Below, in pieces: positions 34,833 to 46,154 of a DNA stretch of 64,000 bases; the first letter of the stretch is position 1; the number at the start of each line of letters is the position of its first letter. This stretch comes from Psococerastis gibbosa (Eukaryota; Arthropoda; Insecta; Psocodea; Psocidae): assembly GCA_963971405.1 (NCBI GenBank), contig OZ020486.1, forward strand, positions 12,547,419-12,611,418, given 5' to 3'. The translations under genes were made by a program, and so were the position numbers. A model generated the notes under the pieces. It saw only the letters and a program-made list of their open reading frames with translations, was not told the origin of the DNA and made no database searches.

Positions 34833-35055
34833 AGGATTTTTTTTTTAAATGGACCCAGGTCCCTTGCCCAATGCCAACCACCCCATGGATTTCGGACATT
34901 ATTGTTTCCGAATGAATGTTTGGCCATTGACAAACTGGTATACGTTCTGGATGTCAACCTACACCGGCTACAAGCGATAATGGACTAGCTGAGACAAGCT
35001 AACCATTGAAGCAATGAAACAGGTGAAAGCATGACTTAACCAAGTACAGATACCA
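34833..35055 (+). repeat. Repeat 'I', near full copy
   Basis: Runs from AAGGATTTTTTTTTTAAATG through CCCCATGGATTTCGGACATT, TGGTATACGTTCTGGATGTC and ACCTACACCGGCTACAAGCG to AACCAAGTACAGATACCA. Confidence 0.75.
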
Positions 35056-35789
35056 GTCTTCCTAACTGTAAGTATGGGCTGTAAATCGGAGACGAATCAC
35101 GGTACAAATTATAAAAGATAGTAAGAGGTATCCTTGAAGAATTATCGACCAAAGCCCAAAGTCTTGATACTGCAAGGAACTCACCGCATTCGAAGTCATC
35201 TCTATAAAAGTTTATTCAAAAAGTACTCTGCGGGTAACCTATTAAAAATAAGATGTCACCGTCCAAAAAATCGCGAAAAAAAGGCAATATCTTTTCCGGA
35301 GAATAAAAAGCAAATGGTTCAAGTGTTGTATTGAGTCATACGAAAAGTTTTGAGTTATTGCCAGAAGGAATGACTTTTCAAATATTTTTCGTTTCTTTCA
35401 GATCTTTGTATTGGAAAAATCTGGTGTCACTTCAGCATGTTTCTTTATCTTGACAACTGCACTTTAGAATTATTTGAACGGGATAACTGATAGGTTTTTC
35501 ATAAAGGAAAAATGTTTTCTCGTGGAAAGGCTTAAGAAATTTGTTTCGCTCGCAGCATAGCTAATGGGTGCTGTCCCGAAGTTTTTGTTAATATAAGGAT
35601 TGTCTACTGATTTCTGGTCATTCCCATTACGTCTACCCAAATATATCCCCGCAAAAATATGCTCGCTTTCCATTGACAAAATGGTGGAATTGTGAACAGT
35701 GCTCGTCTTTAACTAACTAAAAGCTGTACGTACATGTGTCAGCGAGAGCTTACATATTCACAATGCAGTTGGTAGAAATCTGAACTATG
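35056..35789. other. No gene seen
   Basis: AT-rich; two frames of 66 and 69 codons (35134-35334 plus, 35470-35679 minus) match no family I know. Confidence 0.35.
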
Positions 35790-35801
35790 AAGTAGTAGTA
35801 G

Positions 35802-35836
<35 letters not shown>
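35790..35836 (+). repeat. (AGT)n microsatellite
   Basis: About fifteen AGT triplets with one AGG interruption. The same triplet forms the tail of the 5S-like SINEs in this window, so it may be a residual SINE tail. Confidence 0.9.
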
Positions 35837-35923
35837 AATATCATGCATAATTGTGAAAAGCTGACGTTCGCCACTGGACAAAAAAAGAGACATTTTCCGT
35901 TGGGCCCAACCCTAGTGGGTACC

Positions 35924-36093
35924 TAAAGCGGCCCCTATACACGGTCAATAATAATGACATAATCAGTAATGATGAAGTGATGAAGCTGTGATCAGAAAAT
36001 GCGGATCCCTATCATTTTTTTTTATCATTCTAACTTTGTCCACCTTACACGATCATTATTGCTGTCATCTTCATAAGGTAAAGGGCCGCTTTA
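35924..36093. mobile_element. MITE with TAAAGCGGCCC ends (170 bp)
   Basis: The left end is TAAAGCGGCCCCTATACACG and the right end reads GTAAAGGGCCGCTTTA. The inner phrases GGTCAATAATAATGACA and TTACACGATCATTATTGCTGTCA extend the inverted similarity to about 40 bp. Confidence 0.75.
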
Positions 36094-37085
36094 CATTCAT
36101 AGGTAGGGGTAAACGCGACTCCCGGGAATGTTTCTGACCATAACATCCCAAATAGAGCTGCAGTCAAGGGAAAGGATGTTCTACCAGGCTTTAGCCTTAG
36201 TATACCTCAATGGATTTTTATCCCATTCTTCTTCTTAAAATGCCTCTTCTATCAAAAATTGGAGATGATCATCATAGCATTGTAGTTATGATGATCATAC
36301 TAGGAAATTGTAATGACGTGGTTTCGCGTTGCCTTCTACACATCATTACACGTTTTTAAAGGGTTCTGAGTAAAATAATATATTCTATACACAGTACCTA
36401 CGTATATTCTCTAGAGAAGAGCCCCAGTTAGAGGAACAACGATCCCGTCAGCAGTCTTGGAATGACTCTTGTAAATTATTGAGTTCAATGAATTCACAAG
36501 ATTTTGTGATTTCATTAATCTCAGCTGAAGAAAACGGGGTTAATGCGGGCATGGTGAAATTCTTGTGAAACTCTCCAGCCAGGGCACATTTCTAAACCTC
36601 AGGCTACATTCCTCCCTTTGAACCACTTGCGTGGGCCAAGTGCCGTCAGGGATAGTTAAGGCTGACATCTTTCGTAGTTTGTTCCCCATTCTTGCTTAAA
36701 ATGAGCTTAATATATTGTGCCTAAGAACGGCATTGTGCCCATGTATTTACCATTATTTAAGTCAAGAATAAAAATAAAAATAGTCTCACTTTTACTACAA
36801 TTATTATATTATATTATATTTAGCTTTCCTATTAATACGTAGTATATATAGAAGGAACTACTAATTGATGCCTTTTTCAATGTCTGCGACTCCTGGACTA
36901 AGGACGTTATTGCTTTCCTATTTATAAACAGTAAGTATATAAGTACTAAGGAAAGCTTTGTGAAATTTTTGATTTCAGTGGATTTATACGTTTTAGGGTC
37001 TCAACCAAACCTAAAAAGGCAGTTTTTACGAAGTAACCATGTGTACATACATGTGCACATGTATAATGCGGTATAAGCTTTCGTA
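36094..37085. other. No gene seen, apart from element 'H' fragments
   Basis: AGCTTTCCTATTAATACGTAG at 36822 and TTATTGCTTTCCTATTTATA at 36907, followed by GGAAAGCTTTGTGAAATTTT and AGTTTTTACGAAG up to about 37047, are decayed copies of one end of element H. Nothing else is recognised. Confidence 0.5.
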
Positions 37086-37467
37086 TGGCGCCCATTCCAC
37101 CGACTGGCTAGGGTTATTTACAAAAACAGTGACGTGGTAGCAGACATTCAAGACTTAGGTGGGGTTTCCACCGACCTCGCATTGCAGAATTGACGGAAAT
37201 GTTTATTTTCCTCAATGCCATAGTTACAATTGATCAATGATCATACAGTAAAATCACAAACAAACAAACTAAAATTAAAAAATGGCGTCAATGGCATTAA
37301 GTACAAACATTTTAATAGATTTCTATAAAAAGAAAAATTCTAATATCCGTCAATGTCATTTGCATTCTGCAATGCGAGGTCGGTGGAAACGCCACCTAAG
37401 TCTTGAATGTCTGCTACCACGTCACCATTTTTGTAAATAACCCTAGCCGGTCGGTGGAATGGGCGCT
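37086..37467. mobile_element. Nested palindromic MITE 'B'
   Basis: Flanked by TA on both sides. The outer arms are TGGCGCCCATTCCACC and GGTGGAATGGGCGC, with GACGTGGTAGCAGACATTCA in both. The inner element has CCACCGACCTCGCATTGCAG arms and an inverted core relative to copy A (AAAATGGCGTCAATGG on the plus strand). The inner palindrome is therefore inserted in the opposite direction to that in the 8448 copy. Confidence 0.85.
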
Positions 37468-37988
37468 TATGAGTAAGATACAGGCATCAATATATACAAT
37501 AATACAGCCTTTTACCGCAGATATGCATCCGCCTAGACAAGTAGAACACATTGATGCCTGAAGGCAGCTCAAAGTATTGGAGAACAGCCTCTTTGTGGAG
37601 GAGTTGAACCATCCATGCATAAATGTTTTCTGTAGGTATGTTTTTTTTAAAGGATAAAAGAAAGGAACATTTTGAAAATCTTTGTTTTCCTCGAATGTCT
37701 CTATAAACAGCTTGTTCCCATTACTTTATGGCGCGAGTAAAATAATGAGAATGTCAAAACAAATTTGAGGCACATTTTTCTTGAATATGTTGCAGCATTA
37801 TATGGTATATATATGCTTTGGTAGATGGCGGTGCCCTCCAGTATTCCTTAGCGAGTGATATTTTACAAGCGTTGCTGCTGCGCACACTGTATTATCATAT
37901 AGTGACACTATAAGACATATTGTATGCGCATGGGAGCGTAATTAGATTTGCTCAGCATGTCCATTCCATATAGAAGTACATTTAAAAA
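37468..37988. other. No gene seen
   Basis: AT-rich, with ATTATATGGTATATATATGC at 37798-37817, which matches the inverted arms of the palindrome at 46155-46418. Confidence 0.4.
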
Positions 37989-38090
37989 ATAAAATAAAGG
38001 TTAATTGCGTACAATCAATTCTCTTCAATCGTCTCACTAAGCAACCTAATATAGGTACTTCTGTCGAGTTACGACACGTCAACGATATAG
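37989..38090 (-). repeat. Repeat 'O', copy 5 (decayed, head missing)
   Basis: AGGTTAATTGCGTACAATCA, the TCAATCGTCTC block and GTCGAGTTACGACACGTC align with the tail half of the family. Confidence 0.6.
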
Positions 38091-38522
38091 TGACAGCGTA
38101 AGACAAGCGAGGAAATATTTGAGATACTTCAAACAGTTACAATATATTTTAGATAAACTTGGTTATTCAAATATTGTTGTAAGCAAGGGATCACCGAGTA
38201 AAGATTCAAAATTAAAATGATCCCAACGCAACAGCGGTCGTTAGAACTGGTTTGAATAATATACGATACGAGCAGCTACAGCGGTATCTCTCGGTTAATG
38301 GGGAAAGGCGCATGTTCAACATAAAAACACGAAGACATTTTGCTGTTTAGTAGAATACGGTACCTATTACACTGTACAGCATCGTGACGTCGAACCGAGA
38401 ATTGTGTGTTTGTTTCTTTTTACTCAAATAATGGCGTAAAAATTGAGGCGTTTCCATCAGAATTTTGCCAAAAATTAGAAAATATAGCACTAGAATAGAA
38501 TTGCATTGGCTACCCATAAATA
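38091..38522. other. No gene seen
   Basis: No recognised feature. Confidence 0.35.
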
Positions 38523-38605
38523 ACTTTTTTATGGACCTAGGCCTACTTGGCCTATTGGCTATTAGTCCAATGCCAACGACCCTGTGGATTTCGGACATTA
38601 TATGT
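38523..38605 (+). repeat. Repeat 'I', left part of a split copy
   Basis: ATGGACCTAGGCCTACTTGG to GTGGATTTCGGACATTATAT matches the first ~80 bases of the family. The copy resumes at 38984 after about 380 bases of unrelated sequence, while about 45 bases of the family are lost. Confidence 0.7.
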
Positions 38606-38983
38606 ATTGATGTGCCACCCTCTCACGCTTCGGCTTGAGGGGGCACAGGTTGTTATTTTATGTTCACATTCACATAATTCAATATTCCTCAATCTTCTTT
38701 TTACGTATTTATTTTCTTTATTCAATAATATCTTTAAGCTACCCTCTGTGTCTCATCAGCTCCTTTGGCTGTGGACACAGACATGGTTTGTCTACATGGA
38801 AGCAGGCTGGGTTAAATCCATTATTAATTGTTAACTTGTATCGTTCTTTTCACACACCTGATATTGTAATCATGTTTGTGAAGTCACTCTTAACTCAAGT
38901 GGAGTCGAAACTACCACCACAATACACTCAAATCAAGTTTACAGCCGTCTAGTGTCTACTCAATTCCAACAACCTCAACTAGC
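38606..38983. other. Unidentified ~380 bp insertion inside a repeat 'I' copy
   Basis: It begins GATGTGCCACCCTCTCACGC and ends near CCTCAACTAGCTAC. It contains two overlapping frames of 95 and 105 codons without recognised domains. No terminal inverted repeats or clear duplications were seen. Confidence 0.45.
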
Positions 38984-39101
38984 TACATCCTCGATGTCAA
39001 CCTACACCGCCTGCAAACGATAATGGACAAGCTGAGACAAGCTAACCATTGACGCAATGAAACAGGTGAAGGCATGACTTAACCAAGTACAGATACGAGT
39101 C
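38984..39101 (+). repeat. Repeat 'I', right part of the split copy
   Basis: CATCCTCGATGTCAACCTAC to AGTACAGATACGAGTC; it closely matches the 34833 and 49684 copies. Confidence 0.75.
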
Positions 39102-39103
39102 AA

Positions 39104-39270
39104 AAAAAAAATATAATAATGAAATAGTAATAATGACTTTTTGTTCTATTAATAAGCCAACCAAACGGGGTTAGGGCTGTAAAGCCATCTCTTACACTAA
39201 ACTATGGGACTCGAACTTACAACCTTTCGGGTGAAAGTCAGGGTCCGTAACACTACTCTAGACGTGTTCT
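39104..39270 (-). mobile_element. tRNA-Glu-like SINE, internally deleted
   Basis: The plus strand shows the tail side (TAATAATGACTTTTTGTTCTA), GGGGTTAGGGCTGTAAAGCC and CTCTTACACTAAACTA. It then jumps directly to the head GGGACTCGAACTTACAACC, TTTCGGGTGAAAGTCAGGG and TCCGTAACACTACTCTAGAC. The central domain (GCATGTAAAGCC-type block) is deleted. It sits directly beside repeat I. Confidence 0.82.
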
Positions 39271-42137
39271 GGATTCTTCATTTCAATGGAATATCATATA
39301 AAATTCTAAACCCGGCTTTAAACCCAAAAATGCCGTAGGAAATACAAAACACAAATACACGCTATCATATCATAATAATATGCGACAAAGTAAAATTAAA
39401 ATTAATTTCAGAAATGAAACACGCTCGTTGGCGGTTGGCTACAAAGAAATTCCGGTTAAATAGAAAAGAGCACTTTGTAAACAGTCCAGTGGCCGTAAGC
39501 TAGTCGCGGGACCGCATTTCCCGATTACCATGTCAAACGAAAGCTCGGCTTTTCATTCAATTAATCCATATATCGCGTACCCCAACCAAATGCCACCCAA
39601 ACCCCGGCCGAATATTATTATTTCGTTGAGAGTGAGTGGTGACATTTCAACGCGCAAATAAGGTTTGGTTGACAGCAGCACATGTGGCGTCATCGAAAGG
39701 GAAGCCTTCACTCGAATTATTTATGTCACTGCTACTTTCCCCGTCAATACTACATTATGTGGAACTGTCTCTGCCACGATTCATCCTATCTATGTTTTTA
39801 ATTCTGCTTTATATTTTTACTTTCACTCAGATACGAAGCATAGTGAAAGTATTATGATTGACCCAGTTTTTGATTTCGATATTTTGTGTTTCCCATGTGT
39901 CCCAAGTTAGAGGAACGAGGCGATCAGCACACCGCCTTTCAATAAGTGCAAGCCAATGGCTCCAACGGCGGAAGATGGTGCCTAGAAACAGGAGGCAGAT
40001 GAGCAACCCCTCTGCCTTAAGGGAAGGGTATTGACCCAAAGGCTAAGGGAGGGCCCTGACAGAAAACCCCTGCGTAGGCAGAGCGCTGAGAGGGAAACCA
40101 TCTCCCCGCTGTCGCTAGGTCAATCTCCTGCACAGTGGTACTAGTGATTCAAAGCAATAATGGAAGTAGAAGAAGAAGTGTTTCCCATGATACTGAGTCC
40201 AAAAAAGTGGGTTTGGGGGTGGCGTATGTATGTATGTGTGTACCATGGGGCTGGATGAGTATTTGAAGCTCAGTTACCCAACGATTCCGCGGTAGTGTAA
40301 GTGTAAGTGGGTGGTTCTCTAAATAAGCCAAATATAGTCATAATCATGCTCTTTACAATACGATTCAAGTGCGCAGAAACGTATCGCGCCTGTTGAATTG
40401 TTCATTTGTTTTTCCTTTGCCGCTAAATTTCTTTGTTATGTTGGATTCCTATCTCCTACGTGGAAATCATAGAAATACATTAACTGGAGCGGCGGGAGCC
40501 ATAATATGCCTTACGAGGCACCCGTTAACTATAAGCCAACTATCAGAGATAAGTACCAACGCAAAAAATATCGAAGTCTTACACATAGCAGAATAGCAGA
40601 ACGGATACCTGGACCCGGTCAAAAACTCTGCACTCTTGTGCAGGCTACACTTATCACTGGTTTTTCCCTGCCAAATTGCGTATTTATCTTGTGCAGGCTA
40701 CACTAGCAGCCATATTGATAACGGTCTCCAGCTACGGGATGGTGGAAATGCTTCCTTTTCCATTTGCTTTGACATTTCCCCTTACGTTCGACCCCATCTT
40801 GTTCTATTTCATATGTTTGGTGTATACATAGAGCTAGTGCCCAAACGAGAAGACCAATTTCGTTGAAATTTGATAGGAACTTGTATAAATATCCTTCAAT
40901 GGTGACTGCGCCAGAAAATAGGCTTCGCCTGTTCAGGGATGGAGCCAGGAATTTCAAATATCGAGAAGTCATTTTAAGTACTTTTCTCAAAAATGGCGAT
41001 AACCGTTTTCTTTAAACTTTCCTCAATTTATAGGCATCAAGGTTACCTATATACTACTGCATGGGAGGTATGTCTGAGAAAACGCGAGTTTTTAGTTTTG
41101 GAAACTTTTGTGTTTTCCCATTGTAAGACCTAATTTTCAACTGAAGCTTATAAGTGCAGTTTTGCCATCTGATGATGGCCATTTTTTAAAAAAAATTTGT
41201 ATCTGCTGATAGGCTCTGTAGTTTTTCAAAACGTCGTCCATCAATTTCGTTAATGGTTCCTCTCGTTTCGACTTTTTTTAACTCCACATTAACGCCATCA
41301 AATTAAATTAATTGCTTTCAGTGATGAAACACGAAACAATAAGTCTAATTTTTCAAGAGTAAAAACAAAAAATAATAATTACAAATTACGGTAGAGCAAA
41401 AAAGACAAAAAGAGACCTTTTTAATAAGGCAGTGCCTTCCGCGCTCGACTAGTCTTTTTTCAGATGTCTCAAGATCACAAATTGTATTACAGTCTGTAGT
41501 GACTGCTAACTTATAATGGAATTTATCTTCAAGTTTTTAATGAAATAACCCAAGAAAATAAAAACACTCGAGTGATTCAGTGGAAATAAAAAAAAGTTGG
41601 ATAATTCTAAATTCCGAATAAATTAATTATGGCACCGGGCCGTAATAGTAGCTGAGGTGAAAAGTCTGTTGTATGCTAAAACCCAACAACTCCGAGCAAA
41701 TTTCTTTTCTCCCTCCCCAAAAACCATTATTCTCCTCCCTTCACTTTACTTGATTTGTTTAATTTTTCATTTCAGGGAAAATAAACTTGGCAACTGGCTC
41801 TAACGTATAAAGTTGGGATCTGGGCAACTGTCGGTTACGCAGGCTTTTGTTTTCATTAGGCTGAAAGTGCTGAATAAGTGGACGGCGAAAATGGGAATGA
41901 GAAAATTAATACGTTTTTTTATGTTGAATTTTAATAGCCAACAATGAATGTTTCGAAATTTTCTGGAAAAGAGCACATAGCAAGCTGCCGGCCGATTCAA
42001 ATTGAGACGCTACGTTTGCTTCATTGATTTTCAATGAGCATTTAAAGCGAAAATTAGTTACTTTTAATAACGTGTGCGTTAAAAGTACGGTACTAGAGCT
42101 AGAGCTTCCTATTTTTGATTTAATCAACATAGCATGA
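39271..42137. other. No gene seen; GC-richer block at 39905-40190
   Basis: Mostly AT-rich without recognised features. 39905-40190 is noticeably GC-richer, lacks a long frame, and ends in AGTAGAAGAAGAAGTG. That ending resembles the (GAA)n tails of LINE 3' ends seen at 62045 and 45570. It may be a LINE 3' remnant, not proven. Confidence 0.4.
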
Positions 42138-42405
42138 TACTAAAGATTGGCTCATTAAGGTGTAGAAAACTACTTCATGCATCATATAATAGGATATTTT
42201 GAATTTTTTGGTAGCATAATTTTTTACTACAAAATCAAAAATTAATAATACCCTATTATATGATGCATACAGAAGTCTTCTAGTCTAGAGTACAACTTTA
42301 AATTAAGCAATTTTTTAAATAACCTGCTTAATTATTTAAATAAAAAATAAGGAGTAATAAATTTCGGGCTGCCAATTTCCTACACTCTTAATAGTAACAG
42401 AATAT
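42138..42405. mobile_element. Foldback element 'L', copy 2
   Basis: AAACTACTTCATGCATCATA (left) pairs with ATGATGCATACAGAAGTCTT (right). The outer right part reads AATTTCCTACACTCTTA as in copy 1, while the outer left part is lost. Confidence 0.7.
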
Positions 42406-44301
42406 ATAACCATAACGTAAAAATTCTCGGGTTATCATTATTTATTTTATCACAGTTACTTATCAGGATACTAGAGTAGTAGGCTAGACAATATTTTATT
42501 CAACAAATATGGGAATAGTAGGCCTACTAATAGCATCGACGGAACAAGGAAAAGTTTTTCAAACCTTTCAGAAATCGTGGGTTGTGGCAAGTCTCGAGAT
42601 TAATTTTTAATACATCGCTAGTCTGATAACAATTCATTTAGGATTCTTGGAGTAACCTTGCTAGACAATCAAGTGACGGGTGTTACAAGTTACAAGTGCC
42701 CCAGCGTTGAAATTGACTCGCGGGTTTATTTTGTTATCGAGTTAAAGTCCTGTAGATACAAGAGTCACGTCTTCTGTCCACAAAATCCCCACAACTTCCT
42801 CCTATTTTTCTTTCTTCGACTTCTTATTCCTCTTTCATTGGACCTCCCTCTATTCGATTGCAGGTCTTAGTTGGGATTTTAACTTCCCCCTCGTACTCAG
42901 AGCATCTTTTCTCCGTTTGCTACGTCCCTTTTTCAGAATTGAAACCTTTCAGGTCTTCCTTATTCACCGTGATGACTTCGTCTCGAATCGTCTTCTCATC
43001 TCGCATTGAGCTTTACATTGATTTTTAATGTAGCTGATCAATATTCTGATCTGAACCGTCTGCAGAAAGAGGTTGCGCAAGAATTGGTTTATATTCTTCT
43101 CTTGTAGTACCTTAAACGGTTCCTACTGGACTCAGAAATCAAAATCTGTCATTTTTGTTCGAAAACTCTCATTATTCCTGAAAAAACCATGTTCATCATT
43201 CATTTTGTAAGACACATTACTTTAAAAATGGCCAATTACTGAAATGGAAGAACCTCTACTTAAACTTAGAAAGAGAGTCGCCCGAGTTTTTGGAGAGGAA
43301 GGGAACTAGGAGCATTTAAGTCTAAGTTTAAGAGATAGGTATGTAATTACTGTTTACGACAACACTGTTTATTTTACTACTATTACTTTTGTTTCATTTT
43401 GACGTTCTACTACTGCTAATTTTACTGGTATGTAGACCTAATACAGTATTATAGAGGAGAGGAATAGAGTCGAGAATCAGTGATGACTGTCTCACTAAAA
43501 GATCTGTAGTACCCTACCTGTATCTTTCTATCTTCCCTCGATTTACACGCAGAAGTATGTCAATACAAAACACATAGGCAAAACTTATCTGCAACTCATG
43601 CCATTAAAAATCCCTTCAACAACGTTATTCAATCGCACCCTACCTCAACATTTCTAACAATGGATGGGGTTGTAAAAGCAGCAAATAGATTTTGTAACAT
43701 CAAAATCCATATTTTTACAATGGAAGCTGTGACACATGGCTCCGTTAACTTGTCAGAAGAAATGATAACTGGAAAATTCATCGACACATCAGCGCTTTTA
43801 CAAAGGCAAACTTAAGCAAGAAATATGAGACCTCCGTAAAGTTAAGAACTAGAAGAATGTTCGCATTAAACTGGAAGTTCAACAAAGTTTGAAAAGAAAT
43901 GGCTTTAGAAGAATGTGCTGAAAAGTCGACGAAGTACGATGCAGAACCTTTTGTGCATTGCATTCTACTACAATAGGTGGAAGTTGGGAGTTTTACAGCC
44001 ACACTCTGATTAAGGGCCGTGAGCCTCAATACAGATATGCCATTAATATTGAATTTTACCACCTTCATACACCTATGTTTTGTGTTGTTTCTTATTATCA
44101 CGTACCATATCACAACGCTGAACTAAGAACTTTTTATAAGTATAGCAGCGTACATAGTATATGGCCTGAACATGTGATTTAAGGATTATCTTCATACCAC
44201 AACGAGCTTACCGCGGTTCTAATTGCATCACAGGCCACTTTTTGATACTTGGTCATATTATATTGCATAATAAATAAAATTTGTTTTTATATTAAGTCAA
44301 G
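42406..44301. other. No gene seen
   Basis: No supportable feature. A 111-codon minus frame at 43778-44113 and a plus frame at 43958-44182 overlap each other and have no recognised domain. Confidence 0.35.
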
Positions 44302-44590
44302 TTATAGTAGTAGTAGTGTTCGTCGGGTTAATAACGACTTTGGCCTCATATTTGGGCCCATAGAGCGACCCCGACTTGACTGTCATACACCAGCCCATAG
44401 GACAGTGGACCTCCTGATTGTAGTGAATTCCGAACCACTTGGGAAACACATTGAAGTCTCACGATTAGTTCGGAGATGACCAGGACAAGTCCTACCATGT
44501 TTCCCTACCGGCACTGTGCACACGACCAAGTTATCTGCAGCTTTGAACCTGCTCTGGTCCGCTGGATTCTGGCGGCCCAACTTATAGTAG
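44302..44590 (-). mobile_element. 5S-like SINE, standard form, with likely 9 bp target duplication
   Basis: Minus orientation: the tail (AGT)n is at 44308-44318 on the plus strand and the head near 44581. Shared blocks are GTTCGTCGGGTTAATAACGA, CATAGAGCGACCCCGACTTG, GGTTCGGAAT (reverse) and CCGGCACTGTGCACACGACC. TTATAGTAG occurs at 44302-44310 and 44582-44590; the first overlaps the AGT tail. About ten bases of the 5S-like head (TACCAAGTTG) are deleted in this copy. Confidence 0.85.
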
Positions 44591-44752
44591 CTTTTACTAT
44601 CTAATTCACGACTGGTGCCATCAAACTGTCAACTGAAAAATAAGAACCAACTAACAAAAAAGACTAAGATAGCTACCAATCACTTTCTAGGTAGGTACCG
44701 AAAGGGTTAATTTAACTTGCATTATGTTTGATCCTAAAACAGGAGAATCCAG
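44591..44752. other. Short spacer, nothing recognised
   Basis: AT-rich. Confidence 0.4.
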
Positions 44753-44850
44753 GCTAATGGGCCGTGGTCAGTCTGAAAGCGTATTTTCAAAATTTTCGTC
44801 AAAAGTTGTTGAAGACATCTTCAGCGGCACTTAGAATATTTTATCTCAGT
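44753..44850. repeat. Foldback element 'R', half copy
   Basis: GGCTAATGGGCCGTGGTCAG, TCTGAAAGCGTATTTTCAAA, TTTCGTCAAAAGTTG and GACATCTTCAGCGGCAC match one arm and the spacer of the family. The second arm is absent. Confidence 0.6.
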
Positions 44851-45553
44851 GTCTCAGTAACAACTTTAATTATATTACAGTATGTCTCTTAACGGGGATT
44901 CCGTTTAAATACTATGGGAAAATCATGAATTAAATATTATGATACTCGTATGTAACTTGATACTTGAAAGCTCAAAGAGAATATTGTATCACAGCAATTG
45001 TCCATAATTGTCAAAATTTCATCATTTACAACCCCCCTACGACCGGTCCAATCTAATTCAAATCAATTTGTCATAAGTACCGACTTTCTCGTAAATAACT
45101 CTCGAATGAAGTGGCTGAGTGCCTGGCCAATTTCGGTTAATATTTGAAATGGAATTGCATTGGTTCACGTGGGGGCGTACCCCTCAGGGGCTTTTTCGAG
45201 AGCACTTCCCCGATCGCATCGCACATGTTGCCGTTTCATCCCCCCCCCCCCCATTCACTTCGTCGTCATATTTATTTAAGGGGAGATAGTGGAAGACTTT
45301 CCCGACTTCTTAAAACAAAGTCGAGAAGCGTGCAAGCTCTGTAACTCTGTTGAAGAACTGTGCTGCAAGACTTCTTGTTTTCCAAGCTTTTTGCATGATG
45401 GAATTGGAGTAATTGCCTGGTCCGTAATTCTACTTACATTGCGAGTAGGTACTTTCTTTTAAATGTAGAATTTTGTGCAATACAATTTGATGCAGATATT
45501 TTTCCATTTGGTAAACCTACACTAAATAGCGTGGTCATATACCCGTATCATTT
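44851..45553. other. No gene seen; C-run at 45239-45252
   Basis: AT-rich with one C homopolymer; no relation to element H was found beyond the run itself. Confidence 0.35.
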
Positions 45554-45784
45554 CTAATCAATAACCGCCCTAAACACTCCTTCTTCTTCTTCAGCCAACA
45601 CCCGTCCTTGGCTCGTCGGCTCGTAAGCCATTTGACGCCGTGCCGCGTAATAGAGCTGGGCCAATCCCTCCTGAGTCTCAGTTCGGTTTTCTACCTCGAT
45701 GCCAGTGCAGCTGAATAGGTGATCGGCATTCCCCTCCCCTTGGAAGCACTCCTCATAACTCCTATAAACGCCGTGGCAGGACAA
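45554..45784 (-). pseudogene. GC-rich open stretch ending in (GAA)n; possible LINE 3' remnant
   Basis: A 76-codon minus frame, clearly GC-richer than its surroundings, ends EEEEGVFRAVID because of a GAAGAAGAAGAAGG run. The peptide has no domain I recognise. The GC content and the (GAA)n end resemble LINE 3' ends such as 62045-62215, hence the suggestion. It could equally be part of an unknown repeat. Confidence 0.3.
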
Positions 45785-45937
45785 CCCGGTGAGGATTGGT
45801 AGGGATCCTATCTATTCGGGATGTTGGAGTCAGCAACATGCCTGGCAGCCGCATTTTCCCCACCAATGAGGGTAATGCACCTATCAGGGTTGGGCGGACC
45901 CCGGCCAGGCAGAAAAATTTACTTTTATGGAAAAACT

Positions 45938-46009
45938 GGGCTTGGCGGGATTCAAACCCACGATCTACGCCTAACCGGGGCGTCGTCATAGCCGCTGGAC
46001 CACAAGCCC
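45938..46009 (-). repeat. tRNA-like cloverleaf repeat (72 nt), possible tRNA-derived SINE head
   Basis: On the minus strand it folds as a complete cloverleaf: acceptor GGGCTTG/CAAGCCC (7 bp), D arm GTC...GAC around CAGCGGCTAT, anticodon stem ACGCC/GGCGT (5 bp) with loop CCGGTTA, and T arm GTGGG-TTTGAAT-CCCGC. The B box GGTTTGAATCC is near consensus. Loop position 33 is C, not U, so a functional tRNA is doubtful. Similar sequences at 63821, 46236 and 21866, with shared flanks (AGTTTTTCCATA downstream; CTCTACTTATGCTC on the far side), mark it as a dispersed repeat. Confidence 0.8.
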
Positions 46010-46154
46010 CGACAAGTCCAGTAATCGCCAAATTCTCTACTTATGCTCAAATTGACATGATTCGTGTTGCTAGACAGGTTAGCACAACTGCACAACTATC
46101 TAACCGAACAGGGGTGTAAGCTTACTTAATTGCATAAAGGCAATGTTTTATTCA

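Noticed and set aside
35790..35836. AGT run as evidence of a further 5S-like SINE
   Set aside because: No body of the SINE is found on either side, so only a microsatellite can be claimed.
45938..46009. Functional tRNA gene
   Set aside because: The fold is good, but U33 is missing and several diverged copies with common flanks exist, so a dispersed repeat is the better call.
45796..46119. 107-codon plus frame
   Set aside because: Runs through the tRNA-like cloverleaf and its flank; peptides such as WRDSNPR are the usual translation of a tRNA T arm.
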